A stretch of 62,551 nt of DNA from an uncultured Bacteroidales bacterium (GTDB taxonomy: Bacteria > Bacteroidota > Bacteroidia > Bacteroidales > F082), in NCBI GenBank assembly GCA_900318085.1, contig ONJF01000018.1:1-62551 (forward strand), read 5' to 3'. The notes under the pieces were generated by a model. That model did not search any database. It was not told the origin of the DNA and was given only the letters and a program-made list of their open reading frames with translations. Position numbers and translations under genes: made by a program. Shown piece by piece: positions 31,588 to 40,481 of the stretch. Position 1 is the stretch's first letter. Each line of letters opens with the position of its first letter.

Positions 31588-34500
31588 ATGAAACAAAGAT
31601 TTACAAAACTTTTGGCAGCCTTCGCGCTGCTGGTCTTCATGATGCCGAGCATGGTGGGATGGGGCAAACGAGAACGGTCAGTAATTTGACTTTTACTGCG
31701 GCATGTGGCGGTTCTGGTACTGCCAATGACGGTGCTGTGTATGCAGTTACTTCGGATGCCGATGAATCAACTTATGATGAGACAAAGGGCATTCATTATG
31801 GAACGAGTAAAAAAGCTGTTTCATATCTGAATTTGACTACTTCTGATATTACTGGTACAATTACTCAAATTGTGGTAAATGCTAGTGGTGCCAGTAATAC
31901 TACAGCTAAATTGAATGTTACGGTTGGAGGTAATGCTTTCGGGTCAGAACAGAATCTTACTTCGTCCGCTACTGAATACACCTTGACGGGTTCAGCTTCT
32001 GGAGAAATTGTGGTTGCCATCACTCAAGAAAGTGCAAAAAAAGCCCTTTATTGTAAGAGCATTAAGGTTACTTATTCCACAAGCGGAATTCCCACCGACC
32101 CAAACATCACGTTCAATGACGGTAGCGTATTTGTTAACCAGGCACTTGACTTGAATACACTTTTTACCAGTAACAGCTCAGGTGCCGTTACCTATTCTAT
32201 TACTTCAGGAGGCTCTTTCGCTACCTTGAGCGGTAGTACTTTGACGGGAGTTGCTGTGGGAAGTGTTACCGTGAAGGCTTCTCAAGCTGCAACAAGTTCA
32301 TATAATGCTGGTGAAGCTACAGCTACTATTGCAGTGACTGAATATGTTCAGCCGACGGAATTTGATGTTGCCTTAAACAATGTAGCATTTGGTTGTGGAA
32401 TAGGAAATAATGCAGAAGAACAATCTTTCACCATCAACAACACAGAGTTCGTTGCTGGATGCTCCTCAAGTGCTTCAAGTAAGACATATTATGATGCTAA
32501 CCATGTTCGCTTCTATGATGGTTCTTATTTGAATATTACGGCCCCTGAAGGATATATTATCACAAATACCGTCTTTACCGCTGATGGAAACTGGTATGGT
32601 GGTATTAGTGTCAATTCTGGAATTTACAATAATGATACTAAGACATGGGAAGGTGGCACAGATCAATTAAACTTTTCTTTTACTGCACAGAACAGAATAT
32701 CATCCGTTGCTATTACCTTAGCTGTGCCCGGTGCTGAATACACTATCACCTATGCAAACCTTACAAATGGCTCGTTTGCTGAAGGCAATCCAACTAGTGC
32801 AAGTGCAGGGGTACCTGTAACGGTGCTCACAATACCAGATGAAGGTTATTGTCTGGCATCTATGACGTATAATGATGGAACAACCACTGAAAATGCAACT
32901 GTGAATGGTAATAGTGGAACCTTCACAATGCCAGAGCAAAATGTTAACGTCTCTGCGACATTTAGTGCATTGAATTATACTAATTATGAACTTGTCAGTT
33001 CCATGTCTGAATTGGTTTCTGGTAAGCATTACATCATTGTAAGCGAAAATGAAAGGTTTTATGCAATGGGTTCGCAGAACACTAATAACAGAGCTGCAGT
33101 AGAAATCAATGTTAATAATGGAATAGCATCTGTTTCTAATATTGATCCTGTTCGTGAGTTTGTCATTAATGGCCCAGATGCCGACGGTTTCTACACCATC
33201 TATGATGCCGAGCAGCCTGGTTATCTTTATGCTGCTGGAGGAAGTGGAGACAATTACTTAAAGACTCAGACCCTCAACAACGAAAAGGGTCAGTGGACAA
33301 TTAGTTTTGATGCAGAAAATCATGATGCAAATATTGTTGCAAATACATCAGGAAGCAATAAGATGCGCTTTAATAGTAGTAGTTCAATATTCTCCTGCTA
33401 TGCTTCTGGTCAATCTGACATTTTCCTCTATGTTAAGGAAGGCGATACCAATTATGAATTTTATAAAGACATTGCAAAATACAGTGATAATAATCCAGGA
33501 TGGTACTTTATTGCTTCGCCCGTTGCTTCTGTAACGCCTACTGCAAATAATGGTATCCTTACCGAACACTATGACCTCTATCGTTTCAACCAAGCCGCTG
33601 ATAAGGAATGGCAGAATCACAAAATCCATAACTTCAACATTGAATCTGGTTATGGCTACCTCTATGCAAGCAGCGTCAATACGACTCTCGTCTTTGCTGG
33701 TACGCCTTACAGCGGTAACGGCGAAGTCACACTGTACAAGACTGACAATGCTGAGGCTGAGTTTGCGGGCTGGAACCTTGTCGGTAACCCCTTCTCGAGC
33801 AATGCCAAGGTCAGCAAGGCTTTCTATAAGATGAACAGCACCAGCGATGGTATCAATGCTAATCCTTATAATGCCAACAGCGTCATCGCTTCCATGGAGG
33901 GCGTGTTCGTGCTCGCTGCCCAAGACCAAGAGAAAGTGACCTTCACAGCTACTACCGATGCTGTCACTGTCCAGCAGAGTCGGAGCATAAGCCTCGACGT
34001 GAACCGCAACGGCGAAATGCTCGACCGTGCCATCGTCAGCTTCAACGCCGAAGGCTCGCTCAGCAAACTCGTCCTTAGCGAAAATACCACCAAGCTGTAC
34101 TTCCGTCAAGGCCAGAAAGACTACGCCATCGTTGCTTCTGACAACGAAAACGAGATGCCTGTCAGTTTCAAGGCTTCACGCAACGGTAGCTACACCCTTA
34201 CGGTCAACACCGAAGAATTGGAAATGAACTACCTCCACCTCATCGACAATATGACCGGCATGGACGTCGACCTGCTCCAAACCCCGAGCTATACCTTCGA
34301 CGCCACCACCAACGACTACGCCAGCCGTTTCCGCCTGGTGTTCAGCGCTAATAACGTGGACGGCCCTTCGACAGGCTCAGAGGCCTTCGCTTTCTATAGC
34401 AACGGCAACTGGGTTGTCAGCAACGAGGGTGAAGCCACCCTGCAGGTGATCGACGTCAACGGCCGCATCGTCAGCAACGAGACCATCAACGGCACCGTCG

Positions 34501-34589
34501 CCACCAGCATCAACGCCACGCCCGGCGTCTACATGCTCCGCCTTGTCAACGGCAACGAAGTGAAGACCCAGAAGATCGTGGTCAAGTAA
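31588..34589 (+). CDS. large T9SS-secreted adhesin-like protein, frameshifted in the signal peptide
   Basis: About 1000-aa cell-surface protein. N-terminal beta-sandwich (~30-155), a bacterial Ig-like repeat (ITFNDGSVFVNQ...), a further beta domain, an InlB-type repeat (YTITYANLTNGSFAEGNP...TMPEQNVNVSATF), a long C-terminal beta region and a type A T9SS sorting domain (VIDVNGRIVSNETI ... GVYMLRLVNGNEVKTQK). The signal peptide from ATG 31588 (MKQRFTKLLAAFALLVFMMP) runs to VGWG in one frame, and the mature part continues in another. One extra G in the G4 run at 31661-31664 would join them as ...GWGQTRTVSN. Without the join, the protein would start at 31659 with no signal peptide. Confidence 0.8.
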
Positions 34590-34595
34590 ATTGGC

Positions 34596-34740
34596 CGCTG
34601 GCTCTTGGCTCCTGGCTCCTGGCTGCCTCACCCTCGTTTCAGGAGATTGCGGATCACCTCATTCCGCAGAGGCGGAACCGCAATGACGCTGTGGGGATGG
34701 GCTGCCAGAGGCCAGAAGCCAGAGGCCAAAAGCCCCAAAA
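34596..34740. repeat. heptad arms flanking a REP-like element
   Basis: The left arm TGGCTCC/TGGCTCT (34596-34624) and the right arm AGAGGCC/AGAAGCC (34698-34734) are complementary heptad arrays. Between them, GAGATTGCGGATCACCTC (34632-34649) through CCGCAATGACG is a variant of the common CGTCATTGCGG intergenic repeat, read on the minus strand. Confidence 0.7.
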
Positions 34741-34784
34741 CAAAGAACAAGAAAAACAGAAAACAAGATAAAAACTACAAAACA

Positions 34785-35045
34785 ATGAAAAAACTCATTC
34801 TCACAACTGCAATCGTCCTCACTATGGGCGTCGGCGCTTTCGCACAAGGTTTGCTCGGTAGAGGCGAAGACTTTGATGATGGTGGCCGTGGTACCCGTCT
34901 CACTACGCCTGGTGTTGTTGATACTCATAACTACGGTAATGATGTCAACGGCAACGGCGAGACCACTCCTTTGGGCAGCGGCATTGCCGTGCTCGTCGGC
35001 CTCGGCGCAGCCTACGTGGTGGCCAAGAAGCGCAAAGAGGAGTAA
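34785..35045 (+). CDS. small exported protein with C-terminal membrane anchor and basic tail
   Basis: 86 aa. A signal peptide (MKKLILTTAIVLTMGVGAFA) is followed by a short Gly/Asp/Asn-rich segment. The C-terminus is PLGSGIAVLVGLGAAYVVAKKRKEE, i.e. a Pro-Leu-Gly start, a ~16-residue hydrophobic stretch and a KKRK tail. That three-part ending resembles protein-sorting signals (PEP-CTERM/LPxTG style), though no known motif is present. It lies after the large T9SS protein and before a strong terminator. The ATG at 34785 was chosen for the signal peptide. Function unknown. Confidence 0.7.
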   Translation: MKKLILTTAIVLTMGVGAFAQGLLGRGEDFDDGGRGTRLTTPGVVDTHNYGNDVNGNGETTPLGSGIAVLVGLGAAYVVAKKRKEE

Positions 35046-35069
35046 TTGAGGTTGCTCCGTATTAGAACT

Positions 35070-35116
35070 GCGGCGGCTTGTGATGCTTACGTTTCGTAAG
35101 TGTCCTAAGCCGCCGC
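35070..35116 (+). terminator. long two-part terminator hairpin
   Basis: GCGGCGGCTT pairs with AAGCCGCCGC, with an inner GCTTACG/CGTAAGT stem, then TTTATAT. It ends the small exported protein gene. Confidence 0.85.
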
Positions 35117-35246
35117 TTTATATATAAAGGAAGCCCCCTCCATTCCCCGAAGGTGAATCTCGAAGGGGAAACTCTTGTAAATCAGTGCAATCCCTGAAAG
35201 AAGGGAAAAAAGTCGCTTTTTTGCTTGTCAATCCAAGAAAAGTCCG

Positions 35247-35254
35247 TACTTTTG
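35247..35254 (+). promoter_or_regulatory. -7 box TACTTTTG for the SRP RNA
   Basis: The box lies 5 bases before the base-paired 5' end of the RNA at about 35259. Confidence 0.65.
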
Positions 35255-35256
35255 CA

Positions 35257-35345
35257 TCGGGTAAGTCTTATACGACCAGCTCCCTCTGAAATCCCCCAGG
35301 ACAGGAATGTAGCAAGGGTAGTGCGATATGAGTAGCTTACCCTTC
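35257..35345 (+). ncRNA. ffs: small signal recognition particle RNA (4.5S type)
   Basis: A hairpin RNA of about 90 nt. The ends GGGTAAG (35259-35265) and CTTACCC (35336-35342) pair. The tip keeps the SRP54-binding pattern CCCCCAGG-ACA-GGAA-TGT-AGCAAGGG, i.e. the CAGG and AGCA internal loops and a GGAA tetraloop. The three loop-closing pairs are ACA/TGT rather than the usual CC/GG-rich ones, a compensated change. A CCCCCTTTTAAGGGGG repeat follows and may help termination. Confidence 0.85.
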
Positions 35346-35351
35346 TTTGTA

Positions 35352-35391
35352 TCCCCCTTTTAAGGGGGTGGCCGAAGGCCGGGGGATTAAA
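35352..35391. repeat. CCCCCTTTTAAGGGGG inverted repeat
   Basis: Same core as the tandem units at 31294-31436, here followed by GGCCGAAGGCCGGGGGATT. It lies between the SRP RNA and mpl. Confidence 0.6.
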
Positions 35392-35412
35392 ACAACACCT
35401 AACCACACTACC

Positions 35413-36768
35413 ATGAAAAAAGTCCATTTTATCGCCATAGGCGGGAGCGCCATGCACAACCTCGCCATCGCCTTGCACCGCAAGGGTTATGAAGTCACAG
35501 GCTCCGACGACGAGATCTTCGAGCCTTCCAAGTCGCGCCTCGCCAAAGAAGGCATCCTGCCCCCACAATGGGGCTGGTATCCCGAGAAACTAGACAAGAC
35601 CTACGACGCCGTCATCCTCGGCATGCACGCCCGCATCGACAACCCCGAACTGGTGCGCGCCCAGGAGCTCGGCCTGAAGGTGTATTCCTATCCCGAATAC
35701 CTCTACGAGCAGAGCAAGGACAAGATCCGCATCGTCATCGGCGGCAGCCATGGCAAGACGACCATCACCTCCATGATCCTGCATGTGTTGCAGAAGGTCG
35801 GCATCGAGACCGACTTCATGGTGGGTGCCCAGCTCGAAGGCTTCGACGTGATGGTGCGCCTCAGCGAGACGGCGAAATACATGGTCATGGAAGGTGACGA
35901 ATACCTCACTTCGCCCATCGACCGCGTGCCCAAGTTCCACCACTATCATCCCCATATCGCCGTCATCAGCGGCATCGGCTGGGACCATGTCAATGTGTTC
36001 CCGACCTTCGACAACTACTTGGAGCAGTTCCGCATCTTCGTGCGTACCATCGAGCCGGGCGGATGCCTCATCTACGACCAGACCGATGTGGAGGCTGAGA
36101 AGATCGCCCAAGGCGCACAGTGCCGCACCTTCGGCTATGGCGTGCATCCTTTCGAGAGCAATGGCATCAAGACGACGCTGCTCTTGCCCGACGGCAGCAG
36201 GAGGGAAGTGGGCGTGTTTGGCAGCCACAACATGAAGAACATCAACGCGGCTCGGTTGGTGTGCCAGCAGCTGGGTGTCAGCGACGAGCAGTTCTATGCG
36301 GCTATCGCCTCCTTCAAGGGGGCTGCCCGTCGTCTGGAACTCTTGTTCGACAATGGCGACAACTTCGTTTTCCGCGACTTCGCCCATGCGCCTTCCAAGG
36401 TCAACGCCAGCGTGAAGGCCTTGCGCGAACAGTTCCCTGAGAAGCATTTGTTGGCGGTGTTTGAGTTGCACACCTATAGCAGCCTCAGCGAGGTCTTCAT
36501 TGACCACTATCGCGATGCTTTGAAGCTCGCCGACACGGCCATCGTTTTCTACGATCCGCATGCCGTGGCCATCAAGAAACTGGAGCTGATGCCCGATGCG
36601 CGCATCGTCGAGGGCTTCGGAAGGGGAGACCTGAAGGTGGTGCACAACAAGGCGGAGTTGGTCGAACTATTGCAAAAAGGCCAACGACACAATGTCATTG
36701 GCGCTTTCATGAGTTCTGGTGACTTCAACGGCCTGACGACCGACGACTTGAAGGCGTTATTTGCTTAA
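35413..36768 (+). CDS. mpl: UDP-MurNAc:L-alanyl-gamma-D-glutamyl-meso-DAP ligase
   Basis: Recycles cell-wall tripeptide by ligating it to UDP-N-acetylmuramic acid with ATP. The 451-aa Mur-ligase protein has the N-terminal Rossmann motif HFIAIGGSAMHNLA, an ATP loop IGGSHGKTTITSMIL (~112) and the conserved DEYLTSPIDRVPKFHHY region. DFAHAPSKVNASV matches the C-terminal domain. The start at 35413 is the first Met consistent with the family. It converges on lolA and overlaps it by 4 bases at the stops. Confidence 0.92.
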   Translation: MKKVHFIAIGGSAMHNLAIALHRKGYEVTGSDDEIFEPSKSRLAKEGILPPQWGWYPEKLDKTYDAVILGMHARIDNPELVRAQELGLKVYSYPEYLYEQSKDKIRIVIGGSHGKTTITSMILHVLQKVGIETDFMVGAQLEGFDVMVRLSETAKYMVMEGDEYLTSPIDRVPKFHHYHPHIAVISGIGWDHVNVFPTFDNYLEQFRIFVRTIEPGGCLIYDQTDVEAEKIAQGAQCRTFGYGVHPFESNGIKTTLLLPDGSRREVGVFGSHNMKNINAARLVCQQLGVSDEQFYAAIASFKGAARRLELLFDNGDNFVFRDFAHAPSKVNASVKALREQFPEKHLLAVFELHTYSSLSEVFIDHYRDALKLADTAIVFYDPHAVAIKKLELMPDARIVEGFGRGDLKVVHNKAELVELLQKGQRHNVIGAFMSSGDFNGLTTDDLKALFA

Positions 36769-37370
36769 AACTGGAACCTGTTCTTATCCACCGCGACGTT
36801 ATACTTCACATTCGAGATGGTATAAGTGTCCACGGAGCCTTTATAGCTTATCAAGACAATCTCTTTGAGGAGAAGGCTATCGGTGTGGTATTTGTAGATC
36901 ACCTGCTTGTAGCCAATACCTAACAGTCTTTTCTTGGTGGTCGTCGCCGTGATGACGTGGAATCCGCCGTCGGTCTTGGTCGAGAGGGAGTAGTTGTTCT
37001 CGTTGGCGAGGTCTTGGGCGCGTCCTTGGAAGCCATAGAGGAAGATGTTGGCCAGGGCCTGCATGTTTCCGCCGTCCTTCAGCCTGAAGGTGCCGTGGAA
37101 AATGCCGATGTCCATCTTGATCCTTTTCTCGTTGACGATCATGTACTTGCCAGTGTTGAACTGTGCGGCAAACTCATGGGGCTTCACATAATGGAGCGTT
37201 CCGTTTTGCACTCTCTTCTCGTCGGATTTGGCCAAGGTGTTGCTCAAGTCGGCCTCAAACGAGGTGATTTTGCCGTTGACGGTCTTGATCTGGTCCAACA
37301 ATGCGTTGTCTTGCGCCTGCAAATGCAGGGCAAACAATAATGCGGTAAGGACAATAATTACTTTTTTCAT
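36765..37370 (-). CDS. LolA-like outer membrane lipoprotein carrier
   Basis: 201-aa periplasmic protein with a signal peptide (MKKVIIVLTALLFALHLQAQ). The beta-sheet pattern fits the LolA/LolB fold: SFEADLSNTLAKSDEKRVQNGTLHY, EFAAQFNTGKYMIVNEKRIKM and the C-terminal ISYKGSVDTYTISNVKYN. It carries lipoproteins across the periplasm. The start is placed at 37370 by the signal peptide. Sequence divergence from proteobacterial LolA is large, so the symbol is omitted. Confidence 0.8.
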   Translation of the reverse strand: MKKVIIVLTALLFALHLQAQDNALLDQIKTVNGKITSFEADLSNTLAKSDEKRVQNGTLHYVKPHEFAAQFNTGKYMIVNEKRIKMDIGIFHGTFRLKDGGNMQALANIFLYGFQGRAQDLANENNYSLSTKTDGGFHVITATTTKKRLLGIGYKQVIYKYHTDSLLLKEIVLISYKGSVDTYTISNVKYNVAVDKNRFQF

Positions 37371-37413
37371 TGGCTTATTATCAAACGAACGTGCATTATC
37401 AAAAACCATGCCC

Positions 37414-37437
37414 CTCAACTCTCAACTCTAAACTATC
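37414..37437. repeat. heptad repeats (CTCAACT)
   Basis: Three units of CTCAACT and related 7-mers between rho and lolA. Confidence 0.55.
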
Positions 37438-39217
37438 ACTTATCCAGGCTCATCAAAAACTCCTCATTATTACGCGTCTTAGCCACGCGGTCTTTGAGGA
37501 ACTCCATAGCTTCGACGGGTGTCATGTCGGAGAAGTGGTTGCGCAGTGCCCACACGCGGGCGAGGGTGCGCTCGTCGACCAAGAGGTCGTCGCGGCGCGT
37601 GCCCGAAGCCACGATGTCGATGGACGGGAAGATGCGCTTGTTGGAGAGGCGACGGTCGAGTTGCAGCTCCATGTTACCGGTGCCCTTGAATTCCTCGAAG
37701 ATGACTTCGTCCATCTTGGAGCCGGTGTCGATGAGGGCGGTGGCCAGGATGGTCAGCGAGCCGCCGTTTTCGATCTTACGGGCTGCGCCGAAGAAGCGCT
37801 TGGGCTTCTGCAGGGCGTTGGCTTCCACGCCGCCGGTGAGCACCTTGCCCGAGGCGGGCGACACGGTGTTGTAGGCACGGGCCAAGCGGGTGATGGAGTC
37901 GAGCAGGATGACCACGTCGTGGCCGCATTCGGTGAGGCGCTTGGCCTTCTCGAGGACGATGTTGGCAATCTGCACGTGTTTCGAGGCCGGCTCGTCGAAA
38001 GTGGAGGCGATGACCTCGGCGTTGACGCTGCGTTGCATGTCGGTGACCTCTTCGGGGCGCTCGTCGATGAGCAGGATGATGAGGTACACCTCGGGATGGT
38101 TGGCGGCGATGGCGTTGGCCACGTCTTTCAGCAACACGGTTTTACCGGTCTTGGGCTGTGCCACGATGAGGCCACGCTGGCCCTTGCCGATGGGGGCGAA
38201 GAGGTCCATGATGCGGGTCGAGATGGTGCAGCCTTGGTGTCCCGTGATGTCGAACTTCTCGTTGGGGAACAGAGGCGTGAGGTAGTCGAAGGGGATGCGG
38301 TCGCGCACCTCTTCGGGCTTACGGCCGTTGATGAGGTCGACCTTGACGAGCGGGAAGAACTTCTCGCCGGTCTTGGGCGGACGGATGACGCCGAGCACGG
38401 TGTCGCCCGTCTTCAGGCCCATCAGCTTGATTTGCGACTGCGACACGTAGATGTCGTCGGGCGAAGGCAGGTAGTTGTAGTCCGACGAACGCAGGAATCC
38501 GAAGCCTTCGGGCATGATCTCGAGCACGCCTTCGGCCTTCACGCTGCTGTCGAATTGGTTCAGCAGGTCGTCGCGGCGCGGACGTTGCTCGGTGCGTTCG
38601 GTGCGCTCCGCTCTTTCTTGTCTTGGGCTCTCCTCGACAGGGGTGGACTCTTCGGCCACGGCGTTTTTCTTGACAGCTTCTGTCTCGCCGGCACCTTCGT
38701 GGGTGCGTTTGCGCTTCTGCTTGGGGTTCTCCTTTTTCGGGGCTGCTTTAGGCTCGCCTGGGGCTTCCTTGGCTTGGCCCTCTGCTGCCATGGGCTCTGC
38801 CTGGTCAGGCTCTGCGACTTGAGGGGCGTTGTTTCTTTGCCATTCCATGACGGCGGCCTCGGCTTCCTTGCTGATGCGCGGACGGCGGCCCCGCTTGCCT
38901 TGTGCCTCGGGGGCGACAGGCTCTTTTGCCTCTACGGCAGGCTCGGCTTCAGGCTTTGGCTTTTTCTCTTCTGGTTTGGGTTGTGGCTCGACGGCTGGGG
39001 CTTCTTTAGGCTCGGCGCCCTCGGGTTTTGCGGTTTTCTGTTTCTGTTTTTTGGGTTGTTGGCCCGGTTTTTTGATGTCGGGATGGTCTACCTGGTGGTC
39101 GAGAATTTCGTAGATCAGCTGGGTGCGATCAAGACCTTCGTCGTCGATTCCCGTCTCGGTAGCAATGATTTTAAGGTCGTCTAACGACTTCTCATTGAGT
39201 TCAAAAATGTTGTACAT
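37436..39217 (-). CDS. rho: transcription termination factor Rho with long disordered insert
   Basis: Hexameric RNA helicase that ends transcription. 593 aa: an N-terminal SAP-like Rho_N domain (1-~48, [21 protein letters not shown]), a ~165-residue insert rich in Lys, Glu, Pro and Ala (~49-215), an RNA-binding OB domain (~225-300, [23 protein letters not shown]) and the ATPase core with [15 protein letters not shown] and [14 protein letters not shown]. coli Rho has 419 residues, so the insert accounts for the extra length. Such inserts are known to be intrinsically disordered in Bacteroides Rho. The leader is ~100 bases long. Confidence 0.95.
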   Translation of the reverse strand: MYNIFELNEKSLDDLKIIATETGIDDEGLDRTQLIYEILDHQVDHPDIKKPGQQPKKQKQKTAKPEGAEPKEAPAVEPQPKPEEKKPKPEAEPAVEAKEPVAPEAQGKRGRRPRISKEAEAAVMEWQRNNAPQVAEPDQAEPMAAEGQAKEAPGEPKAAPKKENPKQKRKRTHEGAGETEAVKKNAVAEESTPVEESPRQERAERTERTEQRPRRDDLLNQFDSSVKAEGVLEIMPEGFGFLRSSDYNYLPSPDDIYVSQSQIKLMGLKTGDTVLGVIRPPKTGEKFFPLVKVDLINGRKPEEVRDRIPFDYLTPLFPNEKFDITGHQGCTISTRIMDLFAPIGKGQRGLIVAQPKTGKTVLLKDVANAIAANHPEVYLIILLIDERPEEVTDMQRSVNAEVIASTFDEPASKHVQIANIVLEKAKRLTECGHDVVILLDSITRLARAYNTVSPASGKVLTGGVEANALQKPKRFFGAARKIENGGSLTILATALIDTGSKMDEVIFEEFKGTGNMELQLDRRLSNKRIFPSIDIVASGTRRDDLLVDERTLARVWALRNHFSDMTPVEAMEFLKDRVAKTRNNEEFLMSLDK

Positions 39218-39326
39218 AAAAAGGATTGTTGTAATTATTCCGAATGGAATGAAAATGGTGATACAATAATTTCAATGGAATGCTTTTGCAAGGTCATTCA
39301 GCGGTTTCAATCCCTGAAAAGCGTTG

Positions 39327-39334
39327 CAAAGATA
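39327..39334 (-). promoter_or_regulatory. -7 box TATCTTTG for rho
   Basis: Minus-strand box about 110 bases upstream of the rho ATG, leaving a long leader that could support autoregulation. Confidence 0.55.
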
Positions 39335-39375
39335 ATGCTTTTTTTTGAATTGGCAATTTTTTATGAAAAAAAGCG

Positions 39376-39383
39376 TATTTTTG
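39376..39383 (+). promoter_or_regulatory. -7 box TATTTTTG for the DUF4293 gene
   Basis: The box lies 19-25 bases upstream of the candidate ATGs at 39402 and 39408, and excludes the earlier starts in that frame. Confidence 0.6.
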
Positions 39384-39401
39384 CACCCTGTTTTAAAACG
39401 A

Positions 39402-39920
39402 ATGATCATGTCACAAAGATTGCAATCCATTTTCTTCTTCTTCTCGGCGTTGCTGCTCGCCCTGTTGTTTTTCCTGCCTTTCGCCAGCTTCTATGGCGAT
39501 TTCCACACGTTCGACCTGTTTGGCTACGGCATCACCTCGCCCGACAATTGGGAAAATGGCGCTTCTCCTTTTAGCATGACGTTTTCGCTGCCTATCTTGG
39601 TGCTGACGGTCACTGCGATGGTGTTGTGCGGTTACTTGGCCATGGGCTTGTTCCGTGCCATCAAGTTGTCGCAATTCCAGAAGCTGCATAAGATCGCCCG
39701 TATCGCCATCATCGTCATTGTGGCCTGCATCGCCGCCCTGCTCGGCTATTCCTATTTCATCATCCCCAAGATGGCCCAGTCGGTCGACATCACCATCGCC
39801 GATCCGGCTTTCAGGGCAGGTGCGGTGTTCCCGATCATTGCCCTCGTCTTGACGATCCTCGCTTCTTCGGCTTTGAAGAAGGACATCAGCAAGGTGCGTG
39901 CCACCGACCGCATCCGTTGA
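39402..39920 (+). CDS. DUF4293 integral membrane protein
   Basis: 172-aa protein with four predicted membrane helices (~10-30, ~60-85, ~100-125, ~140-160). It matches the Bacteroidota DUF4293 family, which is typically encoded divergently next to rho, as here. Two in-frame ATGs (39402 and 39408) are equally possible starts. Function unknown. It ends with a terminator hairpin at 39943-39971. Confidence 0.8.
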   Translation: MIMSQRLQSIFFFFSALLLALLFFLPFASFYGDFHTFDLFGYGITSPDNWENGASPFSMTFSLPILVLTVTAMVLCGYLAMGLFRAIKLSQFQKLHKIARIAIIVIVACIAALLGYSYFIIPKMAQSVDITIADPAFRAGAVFPIIALVLTILASSALKKDISKVRATDRIR

Positions 39921-39942
39921 TAGGGGCAAAGTAAAGAAACAA

Positions 39943-39971
39943 CGAAGCCGACTCCAATGGGGCCGGCTTCG
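39943..39971. terminator. bidirectional terminator
   Basis: CGAAGCCG (39943-39950) pairs with CGGCTTCG (39964-39971), between the convergent DUF4293 and phosphoesterase genes. Confidence 0.75.
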
Positions 39972-39976
39972 CTGTT

Positions 39977-40480
39977 TTAGAAGACCTTTTTTCGGTCGAG
40001 CTCGAAGATCTCCATGTCCTTGAAGGTCTTGCCCTCGATGACCATCCTGATGAAGGTGACCTGCTTGTGGAAGCCCGAGTTGCCTGCCGCTCCCGGGTTG
40101 ATGTGGAGCAGGTTGAGCTGCTTGTCGTAGATGACCTTGAGGATGTGGGAATGCCCGCAGATGAAAAGGTCGGGCTTCTTTTCCTGTAGGATGTATTTCA
40201 CATCGGGCATGTAATGGCCGGGATAGCCGCCGATGTGGGTCATGTAGACGTTGACATCCTCGACATGGAAGGACAAGCCCTCGGGATATTGCATCCGCAC
40301 GATGTGGTCGTCGATGTTGCCATGCACGGCCCGCAGGGGCTTGAAGTTGGCCAGGGCCTCGGCTGTCTCGATGCTGCCGATGTCGCCTGCATGCCACAAC
40401 TCATCCACGTCTTTGAAGAAATGGAAGAGCTGTGGTATGAGGGTGCAATGGGTGTCCGACAAGATGCCGACTTTCAGCAT
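39977..40480 (-). CDS. YfcE/MJ0936-family metallophosphoesterase
   Basis: 167-aa cytoplasmic dimetal phosphodiesterase. All motifs of the family are present: GILSDTHC (residues 4-11), LWHAGDIGS (~29), VHGNIDD (~53), TGFCGHSH-equivalent FICGHSHILK (~109) and NPGAAGNSG (~130). The natural substrate is unknown; relatives cleave cyclic or other phosphodiesters. It starts one base after the DUF3078 gene stops, so the two form an operon. Confidence 0.88.
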   Translation of the reverse strand: MLKVGILSDTHCTLIPQLFHFFKDVDELWHAGDIGSIETAEALANFKPLRAVHGNIDDHIVRMQYPEGLSFHVEDVNVYMTHIGGYPGHYMPDVKYILQEKKPDLFICGHSHILKVIYDKQLNLLHINPGAAGNSGFHKQVTFIRMVIEGKTFKDMEIFELDRKKVF

Positions 40481-40481
40481 G

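Noticed and set aside
37370-39184. 604-aa open frame opposite rho
   Set aside because: The sequence is low-complexity and mirrors rho codons. Rho is full length with all motifs and its own promoter.
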